From positions 3,100,001 to 3,164,000 of the forward strand of contig NZ_CP014007.2 in the NCBI RefSeq assembly GCF_001658025.2: DNA of 64,000 nt, written 5' to 3'. This document shows positions 40,044-50,248 of this stretch, in pieces. This DNA comes from Kosakonia oryzae. GTDB taxonomy: Bacteria; Pseudomonadota; Gammaproteobacteria; Enterobacterales; Enterobacteriaceae. The notes under the pieces were generated by a model, which saw nothing but the letters and a program-made list of their open reading frames with translations, was not told the origin of the DNA and ran no database searches. Numbering within the stretch: the stretch's first letter is position 1; every line of letters begins with the position of its first letter. The translations under genes were made by a program, and so were the position numbers.

Positions 40044-41435
40044 ATGAATCTTCCATTAATCGCGAACGTCGTTGTGTTCGTGGCATTGCTGTTTTTGCTG
40101 GCGCAGGCGCGCCACAAACAGTGGAGCCTGGCCAAAAAAGTACTGGTCGGCTTAGGGCTTGGCGTGGTCTTCGGACTGGCGTTGCAGGCTATCTATGGTG
40201 CTGACAGCCCGGTACTGAAAGCCTCTATCCAGTGGTTTAACGTGGTTGGAAACGGCTATGTTCAACTGCTGCAAATGATTGTGATGCCGCTGGTATTCGC
40301 CTCCATTTTAAGCGCCGTAGCGCGCCTGCATAACGCCTCCCAGTTGGGTAAAATCAGCTTCTTAACCATCGGCACGCTGCTGTTTACTACGCTGATTGCC
40401 GCGCTGGTCGGGGTGCTGGTGACTAATCTGTTTGGTCTGACCGCCGAAGGACTGGTGCAGGGAACAGCAGAAACGGCGCGTCTGAATGCCATCCAGAGCA
40501 ATTATGTCGGTAAAGTGGCCGACCTGACCGTACCGCAACTGCTGCTCTCTTTCGTACCGAAAAATCCGTTTGCCGATCTGACCGGCGCGAACCCGACCTC
40601 GATCATCAGCATCGTGATTTTTGCTGCTTTCCTTGGTGTTGCCGCGCTGAAATTGCTGAAAGATGACGCGCCGAAAGGCCAGCGCGTGCTGACCGCTATC
40701 GACACGCTGCAAAGCTGGGTGATGAAACTGGTGCGTCTGGTGATGCAGCTTACGCCGTACGGCGTTCTGGCGCTGATGACCAAAGTCGTGGCGGGCTCCA
40801 ACATTCAGGACATCATCAAGCTGGGTAGCTTTGTTATCGCCTCCTATCTTGGCCTCGGCATTATGTTTGTCGTGCACGGCCTGCTGCTGGGCGTTAACGG
40901 CGTCAGCCCGCTGAAATTCTTCCGCAAAGTGTGGCCGGTGCTGACCTTTGCCTTCACCAGCCGTTCCAGCGCGGCGTCAATTCCGCTGAACGTGGAAGCG
41001 CAAACCCGCCGTCTGGGCGTACCGGAATCGATCGCCAGCTTCTCGGCCTCTTTTGGTGCAACGATTGGTCAGAATGGCTGTGCAGGTCTCTACCCGGCCA
41101 TGCTGGCCGTCATGGTGGCCCCCACCGTCGGCATTAACCCGCTGGATCCGGTGTGGATTGCCACGCTGGTCGGGATTGTCACCGTCAGCTCTGCCGGTGT
41201 CGCAGGCGTCGGCGGCGGCGCAACGTTTGCCGCGCTGATTGTGCTGCCAGCCATGGGCCTGCCGGTTACGCTGGTCGCGCTGCTGATCTCCGTTGAGCCG
41301 CTGATTGATATGGGTCGTACCGCACTGAACGTGAGCGGCTCCATGACCGCCGGGACGCTGACCAGCCAATGGCTGAAGCAGACCGACAAAGCTATTCTGG
41401 AGAGCGAAGACGACGCCGAGCTGGCGCATCGTTAA
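40044..41435 (+). CDS. tcyP: L-cystine symporter TcyP
   Basis: A 463-residue sodium/proton symporter of the DAACS family that imports L-cystine, expressed in oxidative and sulfur stress. The signature re-entrant region [15 protein letters not shown] and [16 protein letters not shown] near residues 303-355 is intact. Ten or so membrane spans. Length equals E. coli TcyP (YdjN). GGAG precedes the ATG. Confidence 0.97.
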   Translation: MNLPLIANVVVFVALLFLLAQARHKQWSLAKKVLVGLGLGVVFGLALQAIYGADSPVLKASIQWFNVVGNGYVQLLQMIVMPLVFASILSAVARLHNASQLGKISFLTIGTLLFTTLIAALVGVLVTNLFGLTAEGLVQGTAETARLNAIQSNYVGKVADLTVPQLLLSFVPKNPFADLTGANPTSIISIVIFAAFLGVAALKLLKDDAPKGQRVLTAIDTLQSWVMKLVRLVMQLTPYGVLALMTKVVAGSNIQDIIKLGSFVIASYLGLGIMFVVHGLLLGVNGVSPLKFFRKVWPVLTFAFTSRSSAASIPLNVEAQTRRLGVPESIASFSASFGATIGQNGCAGLYPAMLAVMVAPTVGINPLDPVWIATLVGIVTVSSAGVAGVGGGATFAALIVLPAMGLPVTLVALLISVEPLIDMGRTALNVSGSMTAGTLTSQWLKQTDKAILESEDDAELAHR

Positions 41436-41446
41436 GCCTCATCAAT

Positions 41447-41476
41447 AAAAGGCGGGGAATCTCCCCGCCTTTTTTA
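41447..41476. terminator. tcyP terminator
   Basis: An 8-base GC-rich stem (AGGCGGGG/CCCCGCCT) flanked by A4 and T6, in the gap between tcyP and the convergent DJ-1-like gene; usable from both sides. Confidence 0.9.
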
Positions 41477-41480
41477 TATC

Positions 41481-42326
41481 TCATCGCTTTTTGCTATCCA
41501 GCGCAGCAATCAACGTTTTTGCCAGTGCTTGATCCGAGAAAGGATTTTGCCCGGTAATCAGCTCCCGATCCGTCACGACATTAGCCTGCCAGGCTTTGGC
41601 AAACGCCATCTTGCCTCCCGCTTGCGCCATCGCCTGCGCCGGGTAGTAACGCAACTTCTCACCCTTCAACGACGCTTCAAAGGCCTGCTCTTCGGCATCG
41701 GAGAAAATCGTCATCTTATAGCCCGCATAAATCCAGTTTTTCGCCGTCGCTGGCGTGCCCGTAATCAGCTCCTGCTCAAAAATCTGCGGCTGCTCCTGCG
41801 CCGCCAGCAGCGCAATCGGCCCATGACAGATAGCCGCCGTCGGTTTACCGCTGCGGTGGAATTGACGCAGCAGCGCACCCACATCCGCACTCCCTGGCAG
41901 GTCGATCAATGGGGCGTGCCCGCCAGGAATAAAGATCCCCGCATTACCCTCCGTTCCTTGCGCCAGCACCTGCTTAAGCGATTTAACGCTGCCTTCGGCA
42001 GTCAGTTTGTCCACAACGCCCTTAATGCGCTGCATCTCTTGCGGGTTATTAGCGAAATACATCGGGTCGATCGAGTGCTCATCCGGCAGCGGCTTATTGC
42101 CTTTGGGAGTGACAATCGTCAGTGAATATCCGGCTTTGATCAACGCATCAGCAGGCACACCAAACTCATTAAGGTAAAAGCCGGAGGCATAACTTTTCCC
42201 CTCTTGCAGCGGCAGCGCGGTCTCGCTGGAGAGCAGCACCAGTACATTGCCTTTCGATGCGGCATAAGTGGTCACGCTGGTTGCCAGCGCAATAACAGCA
42301 AGCAAACCCGGTAGCAGTTTTTTCAT
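41481..42326 (-). CDS. Exported DJ-1/PfpI-family protein
   Basis: A 281-residue protein of the class I glutamine-amidotransferase-like (DJ-1/PfpI/Hsp31) fold, with a signal peptide (residues about 1-22, ends TYAAS). The nucleophile elbow is AICHGPIA, with C167 and the following H168, as in Hsp31-type proteins. Such enzymes are chaperones or remove glyoxal adducts, but they are normally cytoplasmic; an exported form is less common. It is divergent from a LysR regulator 99 bases away, which probably controls it. Substrate unknown. Confidence 0.82.
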   Translation of the reverse strand: MKKLLPGLLAVIALATSVTTYAASKGNVLVLLSSETALPLQEGKSYASGFYLNEFGVPADALIKAGYSLTIVTPKGNKPLPDEHSIDPMYFANNPQEMQRIKGVVDKLTAEGSVKSLKQVLAQGTEGNAGIFIPGGHAPLIDLPGSADVGALLRQFHRSGKPTAAICHGPIALLAAQEQPQIFEQELITGTPATAKNWIYAGYKMTIFSDAEEQAFEASLKGEKLRYYPAQAMAQAGGKMAFAKAWQANVVTDRELITGQNPFSDQALAKTLIAALDSKKR

Positions 42327-42425
42327 GGTTGGTTCCCAATAGATTAACAGTGCGAGAAATGTACTGGTTCACTTGTTGTAAATAAATTAACCTGAAAGAA
42401 CTTTATTGATTACATCAGAGAATAA

Positions 42426-43343
42426 ATGTCACGGTCATTCGAGTCGGTACAACTGGGCAGTATTGAGCTTTTCTGCAAAGCAGCGGAGAGCGGCAGTTTC
42501 ACTGCGGCGGCGGAAGCGTTGGGGATCACGCCGGCCTCGGTTAGCCGGACAATTGGTCGGCTGGAAACACGGCTTGGCGTCAGGTTGTTTAATCGCACCA
42601 CCCGCAGCGTAAAATTGACCAGCGATGGCGAATTGTATCGCGCGCAGTGCCAGCAGGCGCTGGATCAGATTGCCGAAGCAGAACGCGCGCTAACCGGGCA
42701 ACAGCGCCGACCGCAAGGCGTTCTGCGGGTCAGCGTCGGAACGGTTTACGGGCATCACCGCATCGTACCGTTGTTACCGGCGTTTATGGCGGCATACCCG
42801 GATATTGAGGTCGAACTTAACATTTCGAATCGCAATATAGATTTTATTGATGACGGCTACGACCTGGCCATTCGGATGGGAGAACCGAAAGACTCCCGCG
42901 TCGTGGCTCGCAAGCTGGAGGATGCCAGCGTCGGCGTCTTTGCATCACCAGCATACCTGGCAAACCGCGCACGCCCGCAGACGCTGGAAGCCCTGCGCCA
43001 GCACGATTTAATCCAGTTTATTTTACCCAGCACGGGCCGGCCGGTAGCGTGGATTTTCCGCAACGCGCAGGGTGAAAATGAGAATTTCAGTTTCAACAGC
43101 CAGCGCAGGGTCCATGAAGATGTGCTGGCGGGTGTAGGCTGGGCGATAGCAGGCGGCGGACTCTTTCAGATCTACCATTTTGTGGCGGCACAGGCTGTGG
43201 CTGAAGGACGGCTGGAAGAAGTGATGCAGGAGATGGCTGGCCGTTCGCGTCCGTTTTATCTTCTGTACCCGCAAAACCGGCATCTTTCAGCCAGGGTCAG
43301 AGCGTTTGCCGATTATCTTGTCACCGCGCTCCGCCAGCCGTAG
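42426..43343 (+). CDS. LysR-family transcriptional regulator
   Basis: A 305-residue LysR regulator. Helix-turn-helix about residues 8-65 (GSFTAAAEALGITPASVSRTIGRLE); the rest is the periplasmic-binding-like effector domain (about 90-295). It is transcribed away from the DJ-1-like gene, the classic arrangement where a LysR protein controls its divergent neighbour. Effector unknown. GAGA upstream gives a weak ribosome site. Confidence 0.93.
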   Translation: MSRSFESVQLGSIELFCKAAESGSFTAAAEALGITPASVSRTIGRLETRLGVRLFNRTTRSVKLTSDGELYRAQCQQALDQIAEAERALTGQQRRPQGVLRVSVGTVYGHHRIVPLLPAFMAAYPDIEVELNISNRNIDFIDDGYDLAIRMGEPKDSRVVARKLEDASVGVFASPAYLANRARPQTLEALRQHDLIQFILPSTGRPVAWIFRNAQGENENFSFNSQRRVHEDVLAGVGWAIAGGGLFQIYHFVAAQAVAEGRLEEVMQEMAGRSRPFYLLYPQNRHLSARVRAFADYLVTALRQP

Positions 43344-43351
43344 CGCCAGAA

Positions 43352-43594
43352 TTACTCTTCGTCGAGTTCGTCCTGCTGGCGCATCTGCGTCGCCCAGCGT
43401 TGGGCCGCTTCAGGGACGCTGAAAACCGGTGAACGGTGAAAATTTTCCCCCATCAGCACGAAAGCGACATATTTACCGCGCAGCAGCCAGACATCACGAT
43501 ACCCGTCCACTTTTTCGGCATGATCGGGCGGAGCGGGTTCAACCCGGGGGACATAGCTGATAACGACTCGGTTTTGTTGGCGAAGAGGTTTCAT
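43352..43594 (-). CDS. cedA: Cell division activator CedA
   Basis: An 80-residue protein matching E. coli CedA (MKPLRQQNR, RDVWLLRGKYVAFVLMGE, VPEAAQRWA). CedA counteracts the division block of overreplicating dnaA(cos) cells and binds DNA/RNA polymerase. The start at 43594 agrees with E. coli; an earlier GTG at 43609 is in frame. Nearly abuts the LysR gene (convergent), and is divergent from katE. Confidence 0.92.
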   Translation of the reverse strand: MKPLRQQNRVVISYVPRVEPAPPDHAEKVDGYRDVWLLRGKYVAFVLMGENFHRSPVFSVPEAAQRWATQMRQQDELDEE

Positions 43595-43811
43595 AAGCGA
43601 TGCATTCACTAAAGACAAAATCTACAGACATGAAAGACCTATCATAGCCGATTGTTGCCCCGCCCGTCGCCTCTGGCGTACTTTTCTCATCTTTTTCATC
43701 GAACCGCTATCTGCCGGGCTGGCGGGCAGTAACAGGACAATGTTCTATAGTTAGAGGGGTTTTGCCATAACAACGACCATTTTTCAGTAATGAAAACAGG
43801 AGACGAGTTCA

Positions 43812-46064
43812 ATGTCGCACCAGAAAAACGACCCCCAACATGCACCTGTACATGATGCTGACGAATCCCGCCCCGGGCTGGATTCCCTCGCGCCAGAAGA
43901 TAATTCTCACCGTCCTTCCCCGAAGCCTACTGCGCCAGGCGAACAGCCAACCGCGCCGGGCAGCCTGAAAGCGCCGGATACGTCCAACGACAAACTGAAC
44001 GCGCTTGAGCCCTTCCGCAAGGGCAGTGAGAATTTTCCACTTACTACCAATCAAGGGGTGCGCATCGCCGACGATCAAAACTCCCTGCGCGCCGGCACCC
44101 GTGGCCCCACACTGCTGGAAGATTTCATTCTGCGGGAGAAGATTACCCATTTTGACCATGAGCGCATTCCGGAACGGATCGTGCACGCGCGTGGTTCTGC
44201 GGCACACGGCTATTTTCAGCCCTATCGCAGCCTGAGCGACATCACTAAAGCCGATTTTCTCTCCGATCCGGAGAAAATCACGCCGGTTTTTGTCCGCTTC
44301 TCCACGGTGCAGGGCGGCGCCGGTTCGGCAGATACCGTGCGTGATATCCGTGGCTTTGCCACCAAGTTTTACACCGAAGAGGGCATTTTTGATCTGGTGG
44401 GCAACAACACGCCGATCTTTTTTATTCAGGATGCGCATAAATTCCCGGATTTTGTTCATGCCGTGAAACCGGAACCACACTGGGCAATCCCGCAGGGGCA
44501 AAGCGCCCATGACACCTTCTGGGATTACGTCTCTTTGCAACCGGAAACACTGCACAACGTGATGTGGGCGATGTCGGATCGCGGCATTCCTCGCAGTTAT
44601 CGCACCATGGAAGGGTTCGGCATTCATACCTTCCGGCTGATTAACGCCGAAGGAAAAGCGACCTTTGTGCGCTTCCACTGGAAACCGCTGGCGGGCAAAG
44701 CGTCGCTGGTGTGGGATGAGGCGCAAAAATTGACCGGGCGCGATCCGGACTTCCATCGCCGTGAGTTGTGGGAGGCCATTGAAGCGGGCGATTACCCGGA
44801 ATATGAACTGGGGCTGCAGCTGATCCCTGAAGAAGATGAGTTCAAATTTGATTTTGACCTGCTGGATCCGACCAAACTGATCCCGGAAGAACTGGTGCCG
44901 GTGCAACGTGTGGGCAAAATGGTGCTCAACCGTAACCCGGATAATTTCTTCAGCGAAAACGAGCAGGCCGCGTTCCATCCGGGGCATATTGTGCCGGGGC
45001 TGGATTTCACCAACGACCCCCTGTTGCAGGGGCGGCTGTTCTCCTACACCGATACGCAAATCAGCCGTCTCGGCGGGCCAAACTTCCATGAAATCCCGAT
45101 AAATCGCCCTACCTGCCCGTATCACAATTTCCAGCGTGACGGCATGCACCGCATGGATATTGATACCAATCCGGCCAATTATGAACCGAACTCGATCAAC
45201 GATAACTGGCCGCGGGAAACGCCGCCGGGGCCGAAACGCGGCGGGTTTGAAACGTATCAGGAGCGCGTTGAAGGCCATAAAATCCGCGAGCGCAGCGCCT
45301 CTTTTGCCGAGTATTATGCCCACCCACGGCTTTTCTGGCTTAGCCAGACGCCTTTTGAACAGCGCCATATCATCGACGCATTCAGCTTTGAACTGAGTAA
45401 AGTGGCGCGCGCCTATATTCGCGAACGTGTTGTTGATCAACTGGCGCATATCGACGTTCATCTGGCACAGGGCGTTGCCGAAAACCTCGGGATTACGCTC
45501 AGCGATGAACAGCGCAATATCGCTCCGCCGCCGGACGTTAACGGCCTGAAAAAAGATCCGGCGCTAAGCCTGTATGCGGTTCCGGACGGCAGCGTCAAAG
45601 GCCGGGTAGTGGCTGTCCTGCTGCATGATAACGTCAGCGCTACCGATGTACTGAACGTGCTGCAAGGGCTTCAGGCAAAAGGCGTACACAGCAAATTGCT
45701 GTATGCCCGCATGGGTGAAGTGACCGCCGATGACGGCTCCAGCCTGCCGGTGGCCGCAACGTTTGCCGGATCGCCCTCGTTGACCGTGGACGGTGTGATC
45801 GTCCCCGGCGGCAACGTGAGCGAACTTTTACAAAATGGGGATGCGAAATACTACCTGCTGGAGGCGTATAAGCATCTGAAAACCATTGCGCTGCTGGGCG
45901 ATGCGCGTCAGTTTAAAGGGCTGCTGGGCGTCGCTGCGCAGGGAGAAGACGGTATCGTGGAAGCGGACTCGGCCTCATCGATGCTGGTGGATGATTTCCT
46001 CACCCACCTTGCTGCGCACCGGGTATGGTCGCGAATCGGCAAGATTGACAGCATACCGGCGTAA
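43812..46064 (+). CDS. katE: Hydroperoxidase II (catalase HPII)
   Basis: A 750-residue large-subunit, stationary-phase catalase. Order: extended N-terminal arm (about 1-80), catalase core with active His in [12 protein letters not shown] (near residue 125) and Asn in [10 protein letters not shown], haem Tyr in the RLFSYTDTQ segment (near 412), and a C-terminal flavodoxin/DJ-1-like domain (from about 595). E. coli KatE is 753 residues. GGAG upstream of the ATG. sigma-S-dependent in E. coli; the promoter was not pinpointed here. Confidence 0.98.
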   Translation: MSHQKNDPQHAPVHDADESRPGLDSLAPEDNSHRPSPKPTAPGEQPTAPGSLKAPDTSNDKLNALEPFRKGSENFPLTTNQGVRIADDQNSLRAGTRGPTLLEDFILREKITHFDHERIPERIVHARGSAAHGYFQPYRSLSDITKADFLSDPEKITPVFVRFSTVQGGAGSADTVRDIRGFATKFYTEEGIFDLVGNNTPIFFIQDAHKFPDFVHAVKPEPHWAIPQGQSAHDTFWDYVSLQPETLHNVMWAMSDRGIPRSYRTMEGFGIHTFRLINAEGKATFVRFHWKPLAGKASLVWDEAQKLTGRDPDFHRRELWEAIEAGDYPEYELGLQLIPEEDEFKFDFDLLDPTKLIPEELVPVQRVGKMVLNRNPDNFFSENEQAAFHPGHIVPGLDFTNDPLLQGRLFSYTDTQISRLGGPNFHEIPINRPTCPYHNFQRDGMHRMDIDTNPANYEPNSINDNWPRETPPGPKRGGFETYQERVEGHKIRERSASFAEYYAHPRLFWLSQTPFEQRHIIDAFSFELSKVARAYIRERVVDQLAHIDVHLAQGVAENLGITLSDEQRNIAPPPDVNGLKKDPALSLYAVPDGSVKGRVVAVLLHDNVSATDVLNVLQGLQAKGVHSKLLYARMGEVTADDGSSLPVAATFAGSPSLTVDGVIVPGGNVSELLQNGDAKYYLLEAYKHLKTIALLGDARQFKGLLGVAAQGEDGIVEADSASSMLVDDFLTHLAAHRVWSRIGKIDSIPA

Positions 46065-46066
46065 GA

Positions 46067-46097
46067 TAAAAAAACCGGCCATCAGGCCGGTTTTTTT
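46067..46097. terminator. Bidirectional terminator between katE and osmE
   Basis: A 12-base stem (AAAAAACCGGCC/GGCCGGTTTTTT) with a four-base loop, in the gap between the two convergent genes. Confidence 0.92.
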
Positions 46098-46118
46098 AAT
46101 GCTCAGGCAAAAAATAAA

Positions 46119-46457
46119 TTACTGCTTAGTTTGCGGGTCGGTATCGTACTCGGCGCAAGTTTGATAACCGGAATTCATTACGTGGCCAGTTTCATCAAGT
46201 GCCACAAAGTAAGTTTCGGTTTTACCGTTACGCTGACCCAGAATGTAGGTCTGGCAGGTACCGCGCGCGTGAATCATAGTGACTTCAGAAGAAGGACGAC
46301 CTGCAATCTGCATCACCTGCTGGCGGCTCATGCCTTTTTTCACATCTTTCACAACCGGCTGTGTGACCTGATCTTTGGCGCGATCGTAGGCAGTACACCC
46401 TGCCAGCATGGTCAGTACAGCGGCGGCACCCAGAATTCCTGCGATGTTTTTATTCAT
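46119..46457 (-). CDS. osmE: Osmotically inducible lipoprotein OsmE
   Basis: A 112-residue lipoprotein with lipobox LAGC (Cys21) and a BamE/OmlA-like fold (SmpA/OmlA motif [15 protein letters not shown]). Length equals E. coli OsmE, induced by high osmolarity and stationary phase. It is likely outer-membrane anchored. Function not known; transcribed opposite to katE. Confidence 0.96.
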   Translation of the reverse strand: MNKNIAGILGAAAVLTMLAGCTAYDRAKDQVTQPVVKDVKKGMSRQQVMQIAGRPSSEVTMIHARGTCQTYILGQRNGKTETYFVALDETGHVMNSGYQTCAEYDTDPQTKQ

Positions 46458-46712
46458 ATTCCATCCTCTTTAGTATCCGCTTGTGTATCAGCGTGTTATC
46501 TAAGCCTGGAATATAAAAGTGCATTTTTCAACTATGGGTTGCCGATGGCATTTCTTTCGGAAAAATCTAATGAAAGTGACATAAGCTGCTAAAACGCAGC
46601 AAATTGCGCCACTCAAATCTGTGATCCTTGTCGTTTTACCGCCAAAGGGTTAATTTGGCTCTATATTAACTATTTGCAACCTGCCAGGCAGGATTACATA
46701 ACGGAGGGGTAA

Positions 46713-47540
46713 ATGACTCTGCAACAAGAGATTATTCAGGCGCTGGGCGTGAAGCCGGGCATCAACGCCGAAGAGGAAGTTCGCCGCAGCGTGGATTTTC
46801 TGAAAACCTATCTGAAGACGTTTCCCTTTATTAAATCGCTGGTGCTCGGCATCAGCGGCGGCCAGGATTCCACGCTGACCGGCAAAATCAGCCAGTTGGC
46901 TATCAGCGAACTGCGCGCGGAAACCGGCGATGAAGCGTATCAGTTTATCGCGGTGCGTCTGCCTTACGGCGCGCAGGCAGATGAGCAAGATTGCCAGGAT
47001 GCCATCGGCTTTATCCAGCCGGATCGCGTATTGACCGTGAACATCAAAGGCGCAGTGCTGGCGAGCGAACAGGCACTGCGCGATGCCGGCATTGAGCTGA
47101 GCGATTTTGTTCGCGGCAACGAGAAAGCCCGTGAACGTATGAAAGCGCAGTACAGCATCGCTGGCATGACCAAAGGTGTGGTGGTCGGCACCGATCACGC
47201 CGCTGAAGCGGTAACCGGCTTCTTCACTAAATACGGCGATGGCGGTACCGACATCAACCCGATTTTCCGCCTGAATAAACGTCAGGGGAAACAACTGCTG
47301 GCGTATCTGGGCTGCCCGGAACATCTCTATAAGAAAGCGCCAACGGCGGATCTGGAAGACGATCGCCCGTCGCTGCCTGATGAAGCTGCGCTGGGTGTCA
47401 CCTACGAAAATATCGATGATTATCTGGAAGGCAAAACGCTGGATGCCGGTATCGCCAAAATCATCGAAGGCTGGTATCTGAAAACCGAACACAAACGCCG
47501 CCCGCCGATTACCGTTTTCGATGACTTCTGGAAAAAATAA
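46713..47540 (+). CDS. nadE: NH3-dependent NAD synthetase
   Basis: A 275-residue enzyme converting deamido-NAD, ATP and ammonia to NAD, the last step of NAD synthesis. The PP-loop [13 protein letters not shown] (near residue 45) is intact; [22 protein letters not shown] (near 153) is a conserved signature. No glutaminase domain, so free ammonia is the donor. Length equals E. coli NadE. GGAGGGG upstream. Confidence 0.97.
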   Translation: MTLQQEIIQALGVKPGINAEEEVRRSVDFLKTYLKTFPFIKSLVLGISGGQDSTLTGKISQLAISELRAETGDEAYQFIAVRLPYGAQADEQDCQDAIGFIQPDRVLTVNIKGAVLASEQALRDAGIELSDFVRGNEKARERMKAQYSIAGMTKGVVVGTDHAAEAVTGFFTKYGDGGTDINPIFRLNKRQGKQLLAYLGCPEHLYKKAPTADLEDDRPSLPDEAALGVTYENIDDYLEGKTLDAGIAKIIEGWYLKTEHKRRPPITVFDDFWKK

Positions 47541-47560
47541 TTCCTGAAATTCATCTTGAT

Positions 47561-47593
47561 CTTATCAGGCCTGCGCGTCGGGCCTGATAAGCG
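47561..47593. repeat. REP-like palindrome after nadE
   Basis: Eleven-base arms CTTATCAGGCC/GGCCTGATAAG separated by nine bases, matching enterobacterial REP (BIME) arms and probably protecting the nadE mRNA 3' end. A related sequence occurs at 60657-60684. Confidence 0.7.
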
Positions 47594-47699
47594 TCACGCC
47601 CTCTGCGTTCATCCCCCGCTCCCTGAAGCTGTCACCGCTTTCCCGACCTGCGCACATCATCACCTGTTTGCCACTTTTTTAGCCTGCCGTTAGTTGTTA

Positions 47700-47719
47700 T
47701 ACTGGATGGGTAAACAGTA
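47700..47719. promoter_or_regulatory. LexA box of cho
   Basis: TACTGGATGGGTAAACAGTA has CTG-N10-CAG, 14 bases before the cho start; cho is SOS-induced in E. coli. Confidence 0.88.
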
Positions 47720-47733
47720 TCAGGAGTTTCTGA

Positions 47734-48597
47734 GTGGCAAGGCGTCAATCCGCGCCGCGTCTCGAATTTGACGCAGCGGCAATTTATGAATACCCCGAAC
47801 ATTTACGCCAGTGGCTGGAGGCCATGCCAAAGCACCCTGGCGTCTATATTTTTCATGGTGAAAGCGAGGCGATGCCGCTGTACATCGGCAAAAGCGTCAA
47901 TATCCGCAGCCGGGTGCTGTCGCATATGCGCACCCCGGATGAAGCCTCAATGCTGCGCCAGTCCAGGCGCATCAGTTGGATCTGCACCGCCGGAGAGTTG
48001 GGTGCGTTGCTGCTGGAAGCCCGGCTGATCAAAGAGCAGCAGCCGCTGTTTAATAAACGTCTGCGCCGCAATCGCCAGCTCTGCTCGCTACTGCTCGGCG
48101 GCGAGAAACCGCAGGTAGTCTATGCACGCGAAGTGGATTTTTCCGCCACGCCGGAGCTCCACGGGTTGTTCGCCAACCGCCGCGCAGCGCTACAGGCGCT
48201 ACAATCCATCGCCGATGACGAAAAGCTCTGCTACGGCCTGCTGGGGCTGGAGGCGGTCACGCGCGGTCGTCCCTGCTTTCGCTCAGCGCTGCAACGCTGC
48301 GCCGGCGCATGCAGCGGCAGAGAACCGCGTGAAGCGCACGATGCGCGATTCGCGGCGGCAATGGCGCGCATGAAGCTGGTGTGCTGGCCCTGGCAAGGGC
48401 CGGTCGGATTAAAAGAGAGTTTCGGCGCGATGACGCAATATCACATCATTCACAACTGGCTGTGGCTGGGTTCGGTTAACACCCTGGACGAGGCCACCGC
48501 GCTGCTGCGCACGCCAGCCGGGTTCGACCATGATGGTTACAAAATACTCTGCAAGCCGCTGCTCAGCGGCGAGCATGAAATCATTAACCTGGATTAA
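47734..48597 (+). CDS. cho: Excinuclease Cho (UvrC homologue)
   Basis: A 287-residue endonuclease that makes the 3' incision at bulky DNA lesions in place of UvrC. The GIY-YIG domain occupies about residues 30-110 (GVYIFHGE...PLYIGKS). A GTG start at 47734 has CAGGAG eight bases upstream. The Cys residues RCAGACSG are a UvrC-like feature. A LexA box lies in the promoter. Its end overlaps ves by four bases (convergent). Confidence 0.95.
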   Translation: MARRQSAPRLEFDAAAIYEYPEHLRQWLEAMPKHPGVYIFHGESEAMPLYIGKSVNIRSRVLSHMRTPDEASMLRQSRRISWICTAGELGALLLEARLIKEQQPLFNKRLRRNRQLCSLLLGGEKPQVVYAREVDFSATPELHGLFANRRAALQALQSIADDEKLCYGLLGLEAVTRGRPCFRSALQRCAGACSGREPREAHDARFAAAMARMKLVCWPWQGPVGLKESFGAMTQYHIIHNWLWLGSVNTLDEATALLRTPAGFDHDGYKILCKPLLSGEHEIINLD

Positions 48598-49151
48598 TGC
48601 CCGGGCAGCCAGCTGATTTCACTGAACAGCAACTGCCCTTCTGGCTTCAACAGCCGCAGCGTATGCCGCCCTTCCTGCCAGCAAGCGCCCTGATCGGCGG
48701 TTAACAGTTTATCCCCCAGTTGCCAGGCGCCGCTAAGAATAAACACCACGCCGCCGCGCGCCCCGAAGGTGGTAAACGTACGATCGGCAATGCGCACTTT
48801 TGCCTGACAACGGTCGCGGCGCGTCAGGATATTAAAATCCATCGACATTTTCCCTTCCGACAGTTCCACTTTCACCGACTGTTCACCGGCAAAGGTAAAG
48901 GGCTGATGATGTTTCAGGGTGTGGCGGAAAACGCTACCGCCATCCAGCGTCACTTCGCCACCTTCCAGCAGGGTTATGACCCGATCGACGCCGGGGAACT
49001 GCGGAAACTCACCGTTACTTGCCAGTGAAGCAATACTGGCGCGCCAGTTAAAATCGCGGGTAGCGGGCGGAAAACAGCAAATCTCCCGGGTTTCGCCCGC
49101 ACCATTACGCCAGAGATTCACCGGCATTTTGCGAATATCAAAGTATTCCAT
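48594..49151 (-). CDS. ves: Ves protein (HutD/Ves family cupin)
   Basis: A 185-residue cupin-fold protein matching E. coli Ves (YdjR): [35 protein letters not shown]. The family includes HutD. E. coli ves is cold- and acid-related in some reports, but the activity is unknown. Of three neighbouring in-frame starts (GTG, ATG, ATG), 49151 has the best spacing to AGGAG. It ends by overlapping cho's end. Confidence 0.92.
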   Translation of the reverse strand: MEYFDIRKMPVNLWRNGAGETREICCFPPATRDFNWRASIASLASNGEFPQFPGVDRVITLLEGGEVTLDGGSVFRHTLKHHQPFTFAGEQSVKVELSEGKMSMDFNILTRRDRCQAKVRIADRTFTTFGARGGVVFILSGAWQLGDKLLTADQGACWQEGRHTLRLLKPEGQLLFSEISWLPGH

Positions 49152-49370
49152 CATCACTCCTGAAGGGCGCGATCATGCGATCCGCGCCGCTGCTTCAGCA
49201 GGCAGCTTGTTATTGTTTATTGTCGTTGTCGGATTATCGGCAGCAGCAACAATTTGCCTTAGGCCACAGCGTAACCAGACATGTAAAAAAATATAAATTT
49301 CAGATAAGTAACGCACCCAAGAAGAGGGGTTTCACGAGAATACCGCGCCACGGGCGGCTGGCAAGAGGGA

Positions 49371-49434
49371 AGAAAAGAAAAACCGCCGATTCTGCCCATC
49401 ACGTACTGCATGCAATGGGCAAAACCGGCGGTCT
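49371..49434 (-). terminator. spy terminator with long stem
   Basis: Long imperfect stem: CGGCGG and TGCCCAT segments repeat in reverse (49382-49399 and 49415-49432). On the minus strand it is followed by TTTTTCTTTTC. It lies 18 bases after the spy stop. The rest of the ves-spy gap shows no other feature. Confidence 0.85.
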
Positions 49435-49451
49435 TGATAGGGGGTGCTGAA

Positions 49452-49934
49452 TTATTCAGCAGGTGCAGGAGGCATTTTACCTTCCGGTGCCGGACGTTCT
49501 GTCAGACGCTTCTCAAAATTCGCATTGAACTGCTTTTTCTGTTCCGGCGTCAGAATGTTGTAAATTTTGTTCTGCGTTTCCATGTGTCTCAGCATGCCAG
49601 CTTTATGCTGTTCTTCCATTTTCGCGATCTGTGCTTCCGCTTTCGCTTTATCGAAGCTGTCGCTGGTGATGATGTCATGCATTGCACGCATCTCTTCAAC
49701 CCGCGGACGTTTCATCTCATCGCGCTGGCTTTTCATAATTTCGCGGATCTGCTGTTTCTGTGCATCGGTCAGATTCAGGCCTCTGAACATCATATCGTGC
49801 GGACCTTTACCCTTGTGGTGCATCATCATCGGCTTACCATCAGCAGGTGCAGCCGTTGTATCGTCGGCGTGCGCCAGGCCAGCAGCGCCAAAAGCCAGGG
49901 TAGAGGCAACAAACAGGGCAGTCAATTTACGCAT
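49452..49934 (-). CDS. spy: Periplasmic chaperone Spy
   Basis: A 160-residue, ATP-independent periplasmic chaperone, strongly induced by envelope stress through CpxAR and BaeSR. Signal peptide about 1-23 (ends AGLAHA). Two LTxxQ motifs (LTDAQKQQI near residue 55 and LTPEQKKQF near 128) mark the CpxP/Spy fold, which is helical and cradle-shaped. Acts on unfolded proteins. CpxR-like half sites upstream were not certain enough to mark. Confidence 0.96.
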   Translation of the reverse strand: MRKLTALFVASTLAFGAAGLAHADDTTAAPADGKPMMMHHKGKGPHDMMFRGLNLTDAQKQQIREIMKSQRDEMKRPRVEEMRAMHDIITSDSFDKAKAEAQIAKMEEQHKAGMLRHMETQNKIYNILTPEQKKQFNANFEKRLTERPAPEGKMPPAPAE

Positions 49935-50213
49935 AATATTATTCCTTACTTCGGTTTTACTTACGGCGATTGCCGTGTTGACGCTATTTACTTTACCGTC
50001 TTTATCGTCAATTAATCAGAGCGACAGTAAAACAATGAAAGTGTAAAGACTCTTTTTACGTCAAATGTGAGGGAAATAAGGATAAACAGTGGAGAGTTGA
50101 AAATTAAATAATCAATACATTGATTAATAAGGAATTATGAAGATTATAAAGCAACAGTGGTTAATAATAAACCCAGCAACCAGGATTTTTCCGTAATTTA
50201 TTTTAAAAGCCAC
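49935..50213. other. spy upstream region
   Basis: About 280 AT-rich bases before the astE terminator; it should contain the spy promoter and CpxR/BaeR sites. GTAAA-like motifs occur near 49987-50045, but spacing is not clean. No gene seen. Confidence 0.4.
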
Positions 50214-50242
50214 TAAAAAATAAGCCCTGTGGTAACAGGGCT
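50214..50242 (-). terminator. ast operon terminator
   Basis: An 8-base stem (AGCCCTGT/ACAGGGCT) with a four-base loop and TTATTTTTTAG on the minus strand, seven bases after the astE stop. Confidence 0.88.
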
Positions 50243-50248
50243 GAGGTA

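Noticed and set aside
43809..45461. A 550-codon open frame opposite katE
   Set aside because: Antisense shadow of the conserved catalase; no ribosome site and no recognisable protein.
49980..50050. CpxR boxes upstream of spy
   Set aside because: GTAAA-like elements occur but the five-base spacing of the consensus is not met cleanly.
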